From Alphaproteobacteria bacterium (GTDB lineage: Bacteria; Pseudomonadota; Alphaproteobacteria; UBA9219): a DNA stretch of 40,766 nt. Below are positions 32,552-40,239 of this stretch, one piece after another. The notes beneath the pieces were generated by a model. The model worked only from the letters and a program-made list of their open reading frames with translations, did no database searches and was not told the origin of the DNA. The stretch spans positions 1 to 40,766 of the forward strand of contig JARLJC010000284.1 of assembly GCA_031291435.1 (NCBI GenBank), in the 5' to 3' direction. The translations under genes and the position numbers were made by a program. Position 1 is the first letter of the stretch. Every line of letters starts with the position of its first letter.

Positions 32552-33952
32552 ATGCCGCACGAAATCTTCGTCATCGACGATCAGCATCCCGAAGATCTGG
32601 CCATGCTGCAGGCGCTTTATTCGCGGAGCCCCGCCAGCGTCGTGACCCATCTCGACAAACTGAAAGCGTCAGGCAGCGGCAAGTTCATGGAAAATTACTA
32701 TGTCGGTTACGGCCACGCTTCGATCGGCGACTGCGGCTCGACCACGATTTTTATCGAGCAGGTTTCGATGCTGGTGGCCAAGGCCATTCAGGATAACCCG
32801 CTGTATAACGGACAGGAAGCTTCGACGCGCTATCTCGACTTCTCGAAACAGCGCGTGATCGACCCGTATAACAACCGCGCCGGCGCCGCGATTCAAAATC
32901 GCTGGATGGAAATTTACAACCGCGTGCTGCCTTTGCTGACCGAAGGGCTGAAGCAGCGTTATACTTTTGATCCCGCGGAATATAAGAGCGAAAAAACATG
33001 GACGAACGCGCTCAATGCCCGCGCCTTCGATATTGCGCGCGCCCTGCTGCCGATCGGCACCACGACATTGTTAAGCTGGACGACATCGCTGCGTGCGGCC
33101 CGCGATAATCTGCGCCGCCTTAAATATCATCCGCTGCCCGAAGTGCGCGAATGCGCGAAAGATATTTTCGCGAAATTGCATTCGAAATATCCGCACAGCT
33201 TCAAGGGCAACGAGATGGATGAAGGCGCCGACGGCACCCGCGACGCCTATAACGCCGCCTTTGCCGCGCGCAATCATTTCGTCACCGTCGAGGATGTGAA
33301 GCGCCAGTTCGCGCCCGGCAACGACGAGATGAAGGAAATCGTCAATGGCGAGATTATCGTGCGCGACGCCGCCATCGATATCGAAGGGCTGCGCCGCAAC
33401 GAGGATATGGCGTTATCGACCCGTCCGCCGGGCGCGCATCTGCCCTGGCGCCTCGAATCCTATGGGCGTTACAATTTCATGTTCCTGCTCGATTTCGGCT
33501 CGTTCCGCGATTTGCAGCGCCACAGAAACGGTGTCTGTCAGGTGCCGCTGATCGACGGGCAGTTCGGCATGAATCCGTGGTACATGCAGCAATGCGCCGA
33601 ATTCCTGCCGCAGGGCGAATATGAAATGCTGCTGAGCGACATCAAGGCGCAGTTCAACGCCATCGCTGGCCTGCCCAAGCAGAGCGTTGTTTCCACCCCG
33701 ATGCAGAACCAGTATCTGTATCCGATGGGCGTGCAGGTTCTGGTGCATGCGTCCTACAGCGTGCCCGAAACAGTTTATATCGGCGAATTGCGTTCCGCCA
33801 AAACGGTGCATCCGTCCCTGCGCCCGATCGCGCAGAAGATGCTGGAAATCGTCGAGCATGATCTGCCCGGCATGGCCGTTTATGGCGACCGCGACGCGGA
33901 TAGCTGGAGCGCCAAGCGCGGCGAGCAGACCATCGCCAGTAAAGTTGCGTAA
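32552..33952 (+). CDS. Duplicated ThyX-like (FAD-dependent thymidylate synthase-like) protein
   Basis: This 466-residue protein consists of two ThyX-like halves. ThyX converts dUMP to dTMP using FAD and has the motif RHRxxSxNExSxRY. Here residues 81-94 (DNPLYNGQEASTRY) keep only the second part of the motif, while residues 323-327 (RHRNG) keep only the first. Each half also has the downstream ThyX-like elements 'LLPIGTTTLLSWTTSLRAARDNL' region and 'VPETVYIGELRSAKTVHP'. It is about twice the usual ThyX length. The ATG at 32552 has AGAGAG upstream; another ATG at 32507 is possible. Whether it makes dTMP is unknown. Confidence 0.82.
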   Translation: MPHEIFVIDDQHPEDLAMLQALYSRSPASVVTHLDKLKASGSGKFMENYYVGYGHASIGDCGSTTIFIEQVSMLVAKAIQDNPLYNGQEASTRYLDFSKQRVIDPYNNRAGAAIQNRWMEIYNRVLPLLTEGLKQRYTFDPAEYKSEKTWTNALNARAFDIARALLPIGTTTLLSWTTSLRAARDNLRRLKYHPLPEVRECAKDIFAKLHSKYPHSFKGNEMDEGADGTRDAYNAAFAARNHFVTVEDVKRQFAPGNDEMKEIVNGEIIVRDAAIDIEGLRRNEDMALSTRPPGAHLPWRLESYGRYNFMFLLDFGSFRDLQRHRNGVCQVPLIDGQFGMNPWYMQQCAEFLPQGEYEMLLSDIKAQFNAIAGLPKQSVVSTPMQNQYLYPMGVQVLVHASYSVPETVYIGELRSAKTVHPSLRPIAQKMLEIVEHDLPGMAVYGDRDADSWSAKRGEQTIASKVA

Positions 33953-33970
33953 CGACTAACGGAGGTTTCC

Positions 33971-34207
33971 ATGACGAATTCACAAGCCATTCTGATCGGC
34001 GCGTCGATCATCGCCGCCAGTATTTTCGTGACCCACGGCATCGCCCCGGCGGCCGCGCAGAAATATGGCGGGCCGTTCGAGCTGATGCATCACAGCAATA
34101 CCCTCGCCAACGCGGGCGTGTTCAGGCTCGACACCGGTAGCGGCGAGGTGAGCTATTGCTATATCGGCGGCGACCAGAATCTGACCTGCAGCCGGGCCGT
34201 GAAATAA
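33971..34207 (+). CDS. Small exported or membrane-anchored protein, 78 aa
   Basis: I do not recognise this protein. It starts with a hydrophobic signal (AILIGASIIAASIFV, possible cleavage after 'APAAAQ') and has a short mature part ending 'SYCYIGGDQNLTCSRAVK', where two cysteines may form a disulfide. GGAGG lies 7 bases before the ATG, an unusually good ribosome site for this window. Its stop overlaps the aminopeptidase start (TAATG), so the two are translationally coupled. Confidence 0.75.
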   Translation: MTNSQAILIGASIIAASIFVTHGIAPAAAQKYGGPFELMHHSNTLANAGVFRLDTGSGEVSYCYIGGDQNLTCSRAVK

Positions 34208-35589
34208 TGGCCGATATCCTTCTGACGCGCGCGCCGAAAAACGCGACGCCGCTTTTGCTGCTTACCGAAAAAGCCTTTGGCGCCTGGGCAAAGAAGAAGC
34301 CCAAACGCATCGGGCAATGGATGGCGACGCATGAATTTGCCGCCAAGCCCGGCACTTTCTGGCTGGTGCCCGATGCCGAAGGCAAGGTCGAACGCGTCGT
34401 CGCCGGTATTTCGGAAACACCCAGCCTGTGGGATATCGCCGATTTTTCGACGCGTTTGCCTGCGGGTTCCTATGCGCTCGAAAGCGATGCGCATCTTGCC
34501 TATCAGGAATGGCTGGCGCTGGGCTGGGTGCTGGGCGCGCATAAATTCACGCGTTATAAAAAAGCCGCCGCGCCCAAGGCCAAACTGGTTCTGCCGCCGG
34601 GGGCCGACGCCAAAAAGATTGCACGTTATGCCGCGTCGATCTGCCTCGCCCGCGATCTCATCACCACGCCCGCCGAGGATATGGGGCCCGAGCAGCTGGC
34701 CGATGCCGCCGTCGCCATGGCCAAAAAATACGGCGCGAAGATTTCGCAGATTGTCGGCGACGATCTGCTCAAGAAAAACTTTCCCGCCATTCATCGCGTC
34801 GGGCGCGCCAGTTACCGCGCGCCGCGTCTGGTCGATCTGACATGGGGCAATCCCAAGCATCCGAAGATCACTCTGGTCGGCAAGGGCGTGTGTTTCGATA
34901 CCGGCGGCCTCGATATCAAGCCTTCGTCCGGCATGTATCTGATGAAGAAGGATATGGGCGGGGCGGCCTGCGTGCTTGCCATTGCGCAAATGGTGATGGA
35001 CGCGAAACTGCCGGTGCGCTTGCGCGTGCTTATCCCCGCCGTGGAAAATGCGGTGGCCGGAAACGCCTATCGTCCATCGGACGTCATCACGATGCGCAAC
35101 GGCCTGACGGTCGAAGTCGGCAATACCGATGCCGAAGGCCGTTTGATCCTCGCCGACGCGCTGGCGGAAGCTTCGGCGGAAAAGCCCGAACTCATGATCG
35201 ATTTCGCCACGCTGACAGGTGCGGCGCGCGGGGCCCTCGGCACCGAATTGCCGGCTTTGTTCTGCAATAACGATGCTGTCGCCGATCAGATGCTGGCGGC
35301 GGGCAAGGATATGGAAGACCCGCTGTGGCGCATGCCGCTGCATAAACCATACGCCAAGATGCTGGACAGCGCGATTGCCGATCTCAACAGCGCGCCGGGC
35401 AGCCCCTATGCCGGCGCGATCACGGCGGCGCTGTTCCTGCAACGTTTTGTCGGTGACGGCCTCGCCTGGGCGCATATCGATCTGATGGCCTACAACCTTG
35501 CCGCCAAACCCGGCCGCCCCGAAGGCGGCGAGGCGCAGGCGGTGCGCGCGGTTTACAGGTTGATCGAGCAGCGCGCGGGCATACGGTGA
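34207..35589 (+). CDS. M17-family leucyl aminopeptidase
   Basis: This 460-residue enzyme removes N-terminal residues from peptides in the cytoplasm using two metal ions. The C-terminal catalytic domain carries the M17 landmarks: 'VGKGVCFDTGGLDIKPS' with the Lys and Asp ligands, 'MKKDMGGAACVL', the signature 'NTDAEGRL', and 'DFATLTGAARGALG' in order. The N-terminal domain is the family's variable region. The start at 34207 overlaps the small upstream gene by one base (TAATG). The GT32 gene overlaps its stop at the other end. It is PepB/PepA-like; the exact subtype is not resolved. Confidence 0.95.
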   Translation: MADILLTRAPKNATPLLLLTEKAFGAWAKKKPKRIGQWMATHEFAAKPGTFWLVPDAEGKVERVVAGISETPSLWDIADFSTRLPAGSYALESDAHLAYQEWLALGWVLGAHKFTRYKKAAAPKAKLVLPPGADAKKIARYAASICLARDLITTPAEDMGPEQLADAAVAMAKKYGAKISQIVGDDLLKKNFPAIHRVGRASYRAPRLVDLTWGNPKHPKITLVGKGVCFDTGGLDIKPSSGMYLMKKDMGGAACVLAIAQMVMDAKLPVRLRVLIPAVENAVAGNAYRPSDVITMRNGLTVEVGNTDAEGRLILADALAEASAEKPELMIDFATLTGAARGALGTELPALFCNNDAVADQMLAAGKDMEDPLWRMPLHKPYAKMLDSAIADLNSAPGSPYAGAITAALFLQRFVGDGLAWAHIDLMAYNLAAKPGRPEGGEAQAVRAVYRLIEQRAGIR

Positions 35590-36431
35590 AAGCGGGCGGT
35601 GCGACAGCCGCCCTGCCCTCCTTCGCGCCGGGAACGCAGATTCCCAAAATCATCCATCAGACTTTCAAAACATCCGATCTTCCGCCTATCTTTCGCGACA
35701 ATATCGCGCGGCTGAAAGAAACCAACCCCGGCTGGGAACATCGTTTTTACGACGATGCCGCCGTGCATCATTTCATCCGGGAAAATTACGGCGCGGACAT
35801 TCTGGCGGCGTTCGAGCGCATCAACCCGAAATATGGCGCGGCGCGGGCGGATTTTTTCCGCTATCTGCTGCTGTATAAAGAAGGCGGCGTTTATCTCGAT
35901 ATCAAAAGCACTTTCACCCGGCCCATCGACGAGATTTTAGAGCCGGACGATTGCTATCTGCTGGCCGGATGGCGCAACCGCCCCGGCGAACCCGACGAAG
36001 GGTACGGCATGTGGAAAGATCTGCATATGATGCCCGCCGGCGAATTCCAGCAATGGCATGTGATCGCGGCGCCGGGCCACCCGTTCCTGCGCGCCGTCAT
36101 CGAGCGCGTGCTGAGCAATATCGACCGCTATAAACCGTGGCGGCACGGCGCCAGCAGCATGGGCGTGTGGCGGCTGACCGGCCCCATCGCTTACAGCCTC
36201 GCCATTCTGCCATTGCTGGAAACGCATCCGCACCGCGCGGTGCGCACGCATCCCGAACTGGGGCTGGCTTATTCCGTGATGGAGACGCCGCATTGGCGCC
36301 TGTTCCCGTCGCATTACATGATGCTGACGGATTCCGTAGTGACGATGAAAGGTTTAGACCGCCTGCTGGCGCAGTTATGCAGCCTGGCGCGGCAGGTCAA
36401 GCGCCGCCTGACCGGCTGGCAACCCGACTAG
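35586..36431 (+). CDS. Family 32 (OCH1-like) glycosyltransferase
   Basis: This 281-residue enzyme resembles GT32 capsular/OCH1-like sugar transferases. It has 'IPKIIHQTFKTSDLP' at the start, 'NPGWEHRFYDDA', and the donor site 'ARADFFRYLLLYKEGGVYLDI', ending in Asp-Ile-Lys rather than the more usual Asp-x-Asp. The start is a GTG that overlaps the aminopeptidase stop (GTGA). The TAG stop lies inside the left arm of a long palindrome. It is far from the main exopolysaccharide cluster, so its acceptor is unknown. Confidence 0.85.
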   Translation: MKAGGATAALPSFAPGTQIPKIIHQTFKTSDLPPIFRDNIARLKETNPGWEHRFYDDAAVHHFIRENYGADILAAFERINPKYGAARADFFRYLLLYKEGGVYLDIKSTFTRPIDEILEPDDCYLLAGWRNRPGEPDEGYGMWKDLHMMPAGEFQQWHVIAAPGHPFLRAVIERVLSNIDRYKPWRHGASSMGVWRLTGPIAYSLAILPLLETHPHRAVRTHPELGLAYSVMETPHWRLFPSHYMMLTDSVVTMKGLDRLLAQLCSLARQVKRRLTGWQPD

Positions 36432-36490
36432 AGCATGATTTTTTGCCATTAAATCGCATTGAATCGGTTCGATGAAAAAATCATGCTCTA
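36429..36490. repeat. Long palindromic element, 16-base arms
   Basis: TAGAGCATGATTTTTT (36429-36444) and its exact reverse complement (36475-36490) flank a 30-base spacer. The AGAGCATGAT arms resemble abundant palindromic repeats of Rhizobiales and other alphaproteobacteria (from memory, not checked). The GT32 stop codon is the first three bases of the left arm. It could act as a terminator hairpin, or be a dispersed mobile repeat. Confidence 0.8.
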
Positions 36491-36514
36491 TCTATATGTA
36501 AGTCCAGCGATTCA

Positions 36515-36553
36515 CGTTCCTCATCGAAGCCTCAAGCGCTTCGATGAGGAACG
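36515..36553. repeat. Perfect hairpin, 16-base arms, 7-base loop
   Basis: CGTTCCTCATCGAAGC (36515-36530) pairs exactly with 36538-36553 around the loop CTCAAGC. It lies 24 bases after the preceding palindrome and about 210 bases before the MarR-like gene. No T-run follows, so it is not a standard terminator. It may be part of a compound repeat with its neighbour or a structured leader. Confidence 0.8.
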
Positions 36554-36764
36554 ATCGCGGACTGATCGATTCCTTCGTCCGCGCGGCGGCATCGAGAGTC
36601 AACCCTCTGTTTCGATTCACTTATCGGAATCCGCGTGTCAACCGGGGCTCGCAAAAAAATTCTTATCGGAAAATCGTCCTCAAGACTCTTGCGAATCAAA
36701 CCGCTCTGACTCACACTTGCCGCTTGTGATTCCTGGCTTCCTCTTTCCGTCGTGGGTTTTTTCC
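36554..36764 (+). promoter_or_regulatory. GANTC-rich leader upstream of the MarR-like gene
   Basis: The gene-free stretch 36432-36764 has ten GANTC sites (36461, 36509, 36568, 36596, 36614, 36627, 36684, 36693, 36708, 36728), about one per 33 bases, where chance predicts about one or two. It also has the direct repeat CTTATCGGAA at 36620-36629 and 36662-36671, 42 bases apart. GANTC is the CcrM methylation site in alphaproteobacteria. It is likely regulatory; no classical -35/-10 pair is obvious. Confidence 0.55.
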
Positions 36765-37205
36765 GTGTCAGCACAACTGCAATCTCTCGAATTATGGCGT
36801 CATGCATTAGTGGCAAGCGTTCGCGGCGATGCGCCCGATCTTTCCGCGCGGCAGATGGCGTTGATGCTCTCGGTCTATCTCGGCTCCGGCCCGCATACGG
36901 TGCGCGGCCTCGCCCTCGCGTTGAAAATTTCCAAGCCCGCGGTCAGCCGCGCGCTTGATCGTTTGGGTGAACTCGGCTATATCCGCCGCCAGCGCGACGA
37001 CCTCGACCGCCGCAACGTTCTTGTGCAAAAAACCTCGGGCGGCGGCACTTTCCTGACCCAGTTTGCAAGCATGATCGATGCCGCCAAGCTGCATATCGCG
37101 GGCATCCCGGCGTCGCTGATCGAATTCGCCGTCGAAGCCGAGGCCGAAGCCGCTGAAGCCTTTGCACCCACGGATGAAACATGGGCGCGCGCGACCGCGG
37201 AGTAA
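36765..37205 (+). CDS. MarR-family-like winged-helix regulator
   Basis: This 146-residue protein has a MarR-type winged helix: 'LSARQMALMLSVYLGSGPHTVRGLALAL' (shown in part; helices 1-3), the recognition region 'KISKPAVSRALDRLGELGYI' and the wing 'RRQRDDLDRRNVLVQ'. MarR proteins are usually dimeric repressors that respond to small molecules. The GTG at 36765 gives the natural N terminus; an open frame continues upstream but codes poorly and crosses the palindromic DNA. The gene lies between long palindromes and behind a GANTC-rich leader, and just before an NlpC/P60 peptidase gene it might control. Confidence 0.82.
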   Translation: MSAQLQSLELWRHALVASVRGDAPDLSARQMALMLSVYLGSGPHTVRGLALALKISKPAVSRALDRLGELGYIRRQRDDLDRRNVLVQKTSGGGTFLTQFASMIDAAKLHIAGIPASLIEFAVEAEAEAAEAFAPTDETWARATAE

Positions 37206-37221
37206 GGTGCAGGTGCGTTGG

Positions 37222-37293
37222 GGACACAATAAAACAGGCCTTCTCTATTTGTAAAATAAGGTACAGTTTCCAAAGGCCTGTTTTATTGTGTCC
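37222..37293. repeat. Perfect inverted repeat, 21-base arms, at the NlpC/P60 gene start
   Basis: Positions 37222-37242 (GGACACAATAAAACAGGCC then TT) and 37273-37293 are exact reverse complements around a 30-base AT-rich spacer. It begins 16 bases after the MarR-like stop. The right arm covers a possible GTG start (37288) of the NlpC/P60 gene. It could be a terminator-like or start-masking hairpin in RNA, a regulator site in DNA, or a small mobile repeat. Confidence 0.85.
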
Positions 37294-37311
37294 TCCGCGC
37301 CCTTACTTGAA

Positions 37312-38169
37312 ATGACCCTCGATCCCCGCATCAACGCCTTCCGGCCAGACCTCGCCGATGTCGCTTTGCGCGACAGCGTCGATGCCGCTGTCTATGCCGA
37401 TCCCGTCCTGCGGCAATGCTGGCGCGGCGTGGTGCCGCTCCTCGACCGGCCCGATATCAACGCCCGGCAGATCAGCCAGGTTCGCTACGGCGAATTCGTC
37501 GATGTGTTCGAGGAACGCGACGACGGTTTCGCCTGGGTGCAAAACCGCGCCGATCATTATGTCGGCTATCTGCCCAGCGACGGAACTTTCGGCGATACGG
37601 TCGCCATGCTGTCGAACCGCGTCGTCGCGTTGCGCACCTTTGTCTATCCCGATCCCGATATCAAAACCCCGCCGATCGACGAACTGACGCTCGGCTCCTT
37701 CATCGGCATTGTCGGGCAGCGCGAGAAATTCCTGGAAATGGCGAGCGGCGGTTTCGTCTGCACCGCGCATGTGATGGCGACCGAATATGCCAACACCGAC
37801 GATTATGTTTTTACCGCAGGCCGTCTGCTGCACACGCCCTATCTATGGGGCGGTCGCACGCCCAAGGGCATCGATTGCTCAGGCTTCGTGCAGCTGGTAC
37901 TCGAAATGGCGGGCATCGAATGCCCGCGCGACAGCGATCAGCAATGCGCCGCCTTCGGCGACACGCTTGATGCGCATTGGCGCGACAGGAACTGGCGGCG
38001 CGGCGATATTGTGTTTTTCCCCGGCCATGTCGGCATTATGACCGGCAGCGACCACATCATCCATGCCAATGCGCATTCGATGGATGTGACGGTCGAGCCT
38101 CTGGCCGACCTTGTCGGGCGCGGCAACGAAGTGATCGCAGCGGCGGAAGCCGCGCGGCTTACGGCTTAA
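37312..38169 (+). CDS. SH3-domain NlpC/P60 peptidoglycan peptidase
   Basis: This roughly 285-residue protein is a cell-wall cysteine peptidase of the gamma-D-glutamyl-diamino-acid type. An N-terminal bacterial SH3-like pair (YGEFVDVFEERDDGFAWVQ region, YVGYLPSDG) precedes the NlpC/P60 domain with 'PYLWGGRTPKGIDCSGFVQLV' region (catalytic Cys near 189), 'GHVGIM' (His near 239) and 'IHANAH' (His near 251). The start 'MTLDPRINAFRPDLAD' is typical of alphaproteobacterial members; a GTG eight codons earlier lies in the inverted repeat. No signal peptide is seen, which is common in this subgroup. It overlaps the convergent phosphatase gene by 4 bases. Confidence 0.92.
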   Translation: MTLDPRINAFRPDLADVALRDSVDAAVYADPVLRQCWRGVVPLLDRPDINARQISQVRYGEFVDVFEERDDGFAWVQNRADHYVGYLPSDGTFGDTVAMLSNRVVALRTFVYPDPDIKTPPIDELTLGSFIGIVGQREKFLEMASGGFVCTAHVMATEYANTDDYVFTAGRLLHTPYLWGGRTPKGIDCSGFVQLVLEMAGIECPRDSDQQCAAFGDTLDAHWRDRNWRRGDIVFFPGHVGIMTGSDHIIHANAHSMDVTVEPLADLVGRGNEVIAAAEAARLTA

Positions 38170-38861
38170 CGAACAGCAGCCAACTCCTTGCGCGCAGCGG
38201 CGAGATCGTCGCAGAAATCGTCATTTGCCAGCAACGCCCCGACGATAATGCCCGCCAGATAACGCCCGCCCTCGAGATCGACGGGATAATGCACACCGGC
38301 CCCGACGCGATGCTGGGCAATCGTTTCGGCGCGGACGCGCAACGCCGCCAGTTTCTGCGGCACCAGCATTCCCAGCACTTCGGCCATCACGCGGGACTCG
38401 GCGGTGTGGCCGCTGGGATAGGCCGGGCTGGAATCGATGGGATCGACATAAAGCTTCACATGCTTGTCGGTCAGATAAGGGCGCTTCGTATGCCAGAACT
38501 GCTTGTCGGCTTCGACCACCTGGCCGGCATCGGCCCAGACGCGGTCGAGCAGCGCGAAAGTTTTCGGCAGCCTGTCGCGCGTGAAAGCCGGCCCAATCTC
38601 CGCGGTCAAGAGATCAAGCCGCAGATTCTGTTCGTTGCGCATCGCCGCGATATCGGCCTGCGAGATATCGCGCTGGGCCTTGATGACGGCATCTTCCTGC
38701 GCGCGCCAGTTCTTGCCGCCTTCGCGGGGCGGCGGCGGCAGAAGCTGCGGCGGCAGCATTTGCGGCGAGAGATAGGTTTGCGGATGGTCGAACGCCCGCG
38801 CGGGCCCGGAAATCGCAGTCAGAAGGATTGCAATCAGCAGAAAAAAGCGGGGAAAACGCAT
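38166..38861 (-). CDS. Class A-type (PAP2) acid phosphatase, exported
   Basis: This 231-residue protein has a signal peptide (FFLLIAILLTAISGPARA) and the three phosphatase motifs of class A non-specific acid phosphatases: 'KQFWHTKRP', 'YPSGHTAES' and 'HRVGAGVHYPVD'. Such enzymes release phosphate from organic phosphomonoesters in the periplasm. The mature N terminus has a Pro-rich stretch (LPPQLLPPPP). The ATG at 38861 is used; the codon before it is TTG. It overlaps the NlpC/P60 gene tail-to-tail by 4 bases and is divergent from the antiporter gene. Confidence 0.92.
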   Translation of the reverse strand: MRFPRFFLLIAILLTAISGPARAFDHPQTYLSPQMLPPQLLPPPPREGGKNWRAQEDAVIKAQRDISQADIAAMRNEQNLRLDLLTAEIGPAFTRDRLPKTFALLDRVWADAGQVVEADKQFWHTKRPYLTDKHVKLYVDPIDSSPAYPSGHTAESRVMAEVLGMLVPQKLAALRVRAETIAQHRVGAGVHYPVDLEGGRYLAGIIVGALLANDDFCDDLAAARKELAAVR

Positions 38862-38948
38862 CAATAATGGCTCCGGTCCGGCGAATGCGGGGATGTGATA
38901 AGGGATTATTTAACCTTGGATTGTAATGATGGAGGGTTGCAACATCAA

Positions 38949-38987
38949 GGCGCAAAAGTGGGGCGCAAAAGTGGGGCGCAAAAGCGA
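38949..38987 (+). repeat. Three tandem 13-base repeats before the antiporter gene
   Basis: The unit GGCGCAAAAGTGG occurs at 38949-38961 and 38962-38974, with a third, slightly altered copy (GGCGCAAAAGCGA) at 38975-38987. It ends 10 bases before the antiporter ATG, so copy-number change by slippage could alter the leader. The ribosome site GAAAGG lies at and just past the third unit's end. Confidence 0.85.
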
Positions 38988-38997
38988 AAGGCTCTGC

Positions 38998-40239
38998 ATG
39001 ACGGTTTTTCAGACTATCGCCATTCTGCTCAGCTTCGCGGCGCTGGGTTCCTATATCAATATTCGTTTCCTGCGTTTGCCGACCAGCGTCGGCATGATGC
39101 TGTTCGCGTTCCTGACCTCGCTGGCCGCGATGGGCCTGGAGCGCGTGGGGCTTATCAATATCGACAGCGCCAGCGACTTCGTCGAGCATATCGATTTTTC
39201 CGGCATCCTTTTGCACGGCATGCTGTCGTTCCTGCTGTTCGCCGGAGCGCTGCATGTCGATCTGCACGAATTGCGCAAATACCGCAACGTGGTCGCTTTT
39301 CTCGCCACCATCGGCGTGGTGATTTCGTGCTTCGTCACCGGTTCGCTGATCTGGCTGGCGGCGCGGGCGTTCGGATTTCCGCTGCCTTATCTCTATGCGC
39401 TGCTGTTCGGGGCGCTGATTTCGCCGACAGACCCCGTGGCCGTTCTCGGCATGCTCAAAAATTCCAGCGTCAGTAAAAGCCTGCGCCTGAAAATATCGGC
39501 CGAGAGCCTGCTCAATGACGGGGTGGGCGTGGTAGCGTTCCTTGCGCTTCTGAGCCTGCTGCAGCATCCGCCTCTGCATATGGCGGTGGGACAGATCACC
39601 TTTTTATTGTTGTGGGAGGGTGTCGGCAGCCTGTTGCTGGGCCTGACGCTGGGCTGGCTGGCTTATGCTTTGCTGCACGGCATTGACGATTATAAATCAG
39701 AAGTGCTTATCACGCTGGCGCTGGCGGCGGGCGGTTATTGCTTTGCCGAGGCGGTCAATGTTTCCGCGCCGATTACGATGGTGGTGGCGGGCCTCGTCAT
39801 CGGCACGCATGGGCGGCAATTCGTGATGTCGGAGAAAACAAGGCGGCATCTCGATATGTTCTGGGATCTGCTCGACGATATTCTGAACGCGGTTCTGTTC
39901 GTGCTGATGGGGCTCGAGATTATGGTTATTCCCATCACCGGGCCGTTATTTGCCATCAGCCTGATCGCCATTATCGCCACCTTGGTGGGGCGCTATGTCA
40001 GCGTCCTTATTCCGGTCGGGCTGCTCAGCACACATCTGCGTTTTGAGAAAGGCGCCGTCGCCATCATGACATGGGGAGGATTGCGCGGCGGCATTTCCAT
40101 CGCCATGGCGCTGTCGCTGCCGCCCTCGGATTACAAATATCTCATCCTCGGCATGACTTATCTGACAGTCGTGTTTTCGGTGCTGTTTCAGGGCACAACT
40201 TTCAACGCGATGATCAAGCGCGTGACGAAGAAGGGCTGA
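38998..40239 (+). CDS. CPA1-family Na+/H+ antiporter (NhaP-like)
   Basis: This 413-residue inner-membrane protein has about 12 helices and the CPA1 motifs 'SPTDPVAVLGMLK' and 'AESLLNDGVGVV', the latter with the Asn-Asp pair of electroneutral exchangers. It probably exports sodium (or potassium) for protons and helps pH and salt balance. The ATG at 38998 has GAAAGG 8 bases upstream; a longer frame starts earlier but would translate the 13-base tandem repeats. It is convergent with clpB with no gap (stop at 40239, clpB stop at 40240). Confidence 0.94.
   Translation: MTVFQTIAILLSFAALGSYINIRFLRLPTSVGMMLFAFLTSLAAMGLERVGLINIDSASDFVEHIDFSGILLHGMLSFLLFAGALHVDLHELRKYRNVVAFLATIGVVISCFVTGSLIWLAARAFGFPLPYLYALLFGALISPTDPVAVLGMLKNSSVSKSLRLKISAESLLNDGVGVVAFLALLSLLQHPPLHMAVGQITFLLLWEGVGSLLLGLTLGWLAYALLHGIDDYKSEVLITLALAAGGYCFAEAVNVSAPITMVVAGLVIGTHGRQFVMSEKTRRHLDMFWDLLDDILNAVLFVLMGLEIMVIPITGPLFAISLIAIIATLVGRYVSVLIPVGLLSTHLRFEKGAVAIMTWGGLRGGISIAMALSLPPSDYKYLILGMTYLTVVFSVLFQGTTFNAMIKRVTKKG

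Noticed and set aside
34159-35475. Minus-strand open frame (about 440 codons) opposite the aminopeptidase
   Set aside because: The plus strand has the complete M17 signature; the antisense product has no recognisable feature.
36459-36764. N-terminal extension of the MarR-like protein by about 100 residues
   Set aside because: The extension would translate two palindromes and the GANTC-rich leader and has no domain; the GTG at 36765 gives the family's natural start.
36432-36764. Chromosome replication origin
   Set aside because: GANTC density is suggestive, but I see no DnaA-box cluster (TTATCCACA type), and neither dnaA, hemE, parAB nor repABC genes are nearby.
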